A stretch of DNA of 64,000 nt, from positions 37,286 through 101,285 of the forward strand of contig NZ_JAIVFS010000026.1 in assembly GCF_020829645.1 (NCBI RefSeq), in the 5' to 3' direction. Within the stretch, counting starts at the first letter, position 1, and each line of letters begins with the position of its first letter. Of the stretch, positions 63,133 to 64,000 are shown piece after piece. Origin of the DNA: Nostoc mirabile CHAB5784. GTDB lineage: Bacteria > Cyanobacteriota > Cyanobacteriia > Cyanobacteriales > Nostocaceae. Both the position numbers and the translations under genes were made by a program. The notes beneath the pieces are model-generated. The model did not search any database. It was given only the letters and a program-made list of their open reading frames with translations, and was not told the DNA's origin.

Positions 63133-63720
63133 TCAAATCTGCTTTACTGGAATAATTTCAAACTCGAAAGTACTGATCAAACGGTCATCAATATAAACCT
63201 CTATTTTATGCTTACCAAGCGGATCGCCAGGAGCGATCGTCCAAAAATTCTCAATCACACCGTCTGGAGCCGACTGTGTGCGCCGTGTCACAGATGTAGT
63301 GCCATCTGCTGATATTGAGAAATCTTCACCGTTATCTGTACCCCAAGTTTCTGGAGGTTTTGGTAAATGCAAGACTTCGCGCCATTTCACTTCACCTTGG
63401 TAGTCTTTGAGTTTAATCCGCCATCCGTAGGCGTTTCCTTCCTGAAGTGGCACTCTTGTTGTCCGCAAAATGGTAACATTCCCTTTGGCGTCAACTCTCT
63501 TCAGCCCGAACTCAGTGTTACTAACAGTAATCTCTTTTGTATTCGTTGGCGCAGGAGATGATATGGCATTTTCTACCAAAACAGAAGTAGCGTTGATTGG
63601 CTCAGAACCTATAACCCCAGATATTAGCCAAGAAGAAGCTAGCACAGCAGTAATAGCCCAAATTCTCATTAGTATGGTTTTCCTGTCAGACTTTTGGTAC
63701 TTATTCAAGTAATCTGACAT
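63133..63720 (-). CDS. secreted or membrane-anchored protein of unknown function
   Basis: 195 aa. Hydrophobic stretch at residues 18-37 (MRIWAITAVLASSWLISGVI) can act as signal or anchor. The rest is beta-rich (ITVSNTEFGLKRVDAKGNVT, EGNAYGWRIKLKDYQGEVKW, VIENFWTIAPGDPLGKHKIE), perhaps an Ig-like or carbohydrate-binding sandwich, but I recognise no family. Start ATG 63720, with upstream GC-poor DNA. A later Met (residue 18) would also fit. Confidence 0.6.
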   Translation of the reverse strand: MSDYLNKYQKSDRKTILMRIWAITAVLASSWLISGVIGSEPINATSVLVENAISSPAPTNTKEITVSNTEFGLKRVDAKGNVTILRTTRVPLQEGNAYGWRIKLKDYQGEVKWREVLHLPKPPETWGTDNGEDFSISADGTTSVTRRTQSAPDGVIENFWTIAPGDPLGKHKIEVYIDDRLISTFEFEIIPVKQI

Positions 63721-63979
63721 GTTTTCCGGGTCAAGGCTATCTATGGTTGGAGAAAAACGAAATTGCTTTTAATAATTGCCAGATTCAGGAACTCAGGGAA
63801 AACTCGAATTCGATGAATAAGGCTTTTAAGGGATTGAATAGACTCTTGCAAAAGTCTATCCCCTTTTCCACATCTGACTTTTCCCGTTAAGTCTTGAAAG
63901 GCTTACTGATAAAGGATTTAACAAACAGCACAGCATATACGGTAGAGTAATTGAAATCGGGTGCTAAAGGTAACAAGCA
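63721..63979. other. intergenic, no gene seen
   Basis: AT-rich 260-base spacer before the truncated last frame. AAGG occurs 12 bases before it. Confidence 0.4.
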
Positions 63980-64000
63980 ATGCTGGACTGGTGGGAGAAG
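63980..64000 (+). CDS. start of a gene cut by the right edge
   Basis: ATG 63980 opens MLDWWEK to the window end, with TAAAGGT about 10 bases upstream. Seven codons only; identity unknown. Confidence 0.3.

Overview
The window reads as chromosome of a filamentous, heterocyst-type cyanobacterium close to Nostoc/Anabaena. Evidence: very frequent GCGATCGC (HIP1) octamers; cyanobacterial photosynthesis genes (ndhM, psbQ, hemJ, an Rre1/Ycf29-type response regulator); the treH-treY-treZ trehalose cluster and ebo cluster known from Nostoc/Anabaena; and abundant short tandem repeats (CCCAATG, GGGGCAG, AATTCGTAAT) and palindromes between genes. No rRNA, tRNA, CRISPR array or intact transposase was seen.

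Layout. 1-3.5 kb: a CHAT protease-like gene (cut by the left edge) and a zinc-ribbon PP2C phosphatase. 4.4-12.8 kb: ndhM, a small unknown gene, rre1, a two-gene cassette (unknown + Uma2 nuclease) bracketed by 30-bp direct repeats, a GT2 glycosyltransferase, a CtpB-type protease and a DUF218 protein, followed by a wrecked yefM-yoeB toxin-antitoxin pair. 14-19.8 kb: the ebo cluster (eboA, B, C, E, F; no eboD), implicated in metabolite export such as the scytonemin monomer. 20.5-33.3 kb: catalase, a VapBC-like pair whose toxin is broken by a nonsense codon and a miniature transposon, a hydrolase-plus-TPR conflict-type protein, psbQ, a ThiO-like oxidoreductase, an alpha/beta hydrolase lacking its serine, hemJ and two peptidoglycan-active proteins.

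33.3-40.8 kb: two TIR-domain genes (one TIR-TPR with an internal stop) lying on the same strand downstream of a complete NAD+ module, pncB-nadD-nrtR-nadE, with a near-perfect 29-bp palindrome upstream of pncB that is the obvious NrtR operator candidate. TIR proteins commonly consume NAD+, so the juxtaposition is notable. 41-51.4 kb: a 50-aa unrecorded gene, two Uma2 genes that both carry a stop codon at the same internal position, a BrnT/BrnA toxin-antitoxin pair, and the trehalose cluster treZ-treY-treH (synthesis from maltodextrins by TreY/TreZ, degradation by TreH). 52.4-64 kb: a short RTX protein, aldo/keto reductase, Dps, pirin, a PD-(D/E)XK-like protein and a neighbour split by a miniature element, a methyltransferase, a DUF202 protein, a secreted protein, a CadD-like transporter, LysR regulator, pentapeptide-repeat protein, a secreted protein, and the first codons of a further gene.

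The most informative structure outside the genes is repetitive DNA. Three families of nonautonomous, inverted-repeat-ended elements can be delimited; two of them have clear target duplications (10 bp; 8 bp), and in two cases removing the element plus one duplication restores a reading frame. Three unrelated minisatellites share exactly the same 21-bp period. Several N-termini that look longer on paper are translated repeat DNA; starts were moved accordingly.
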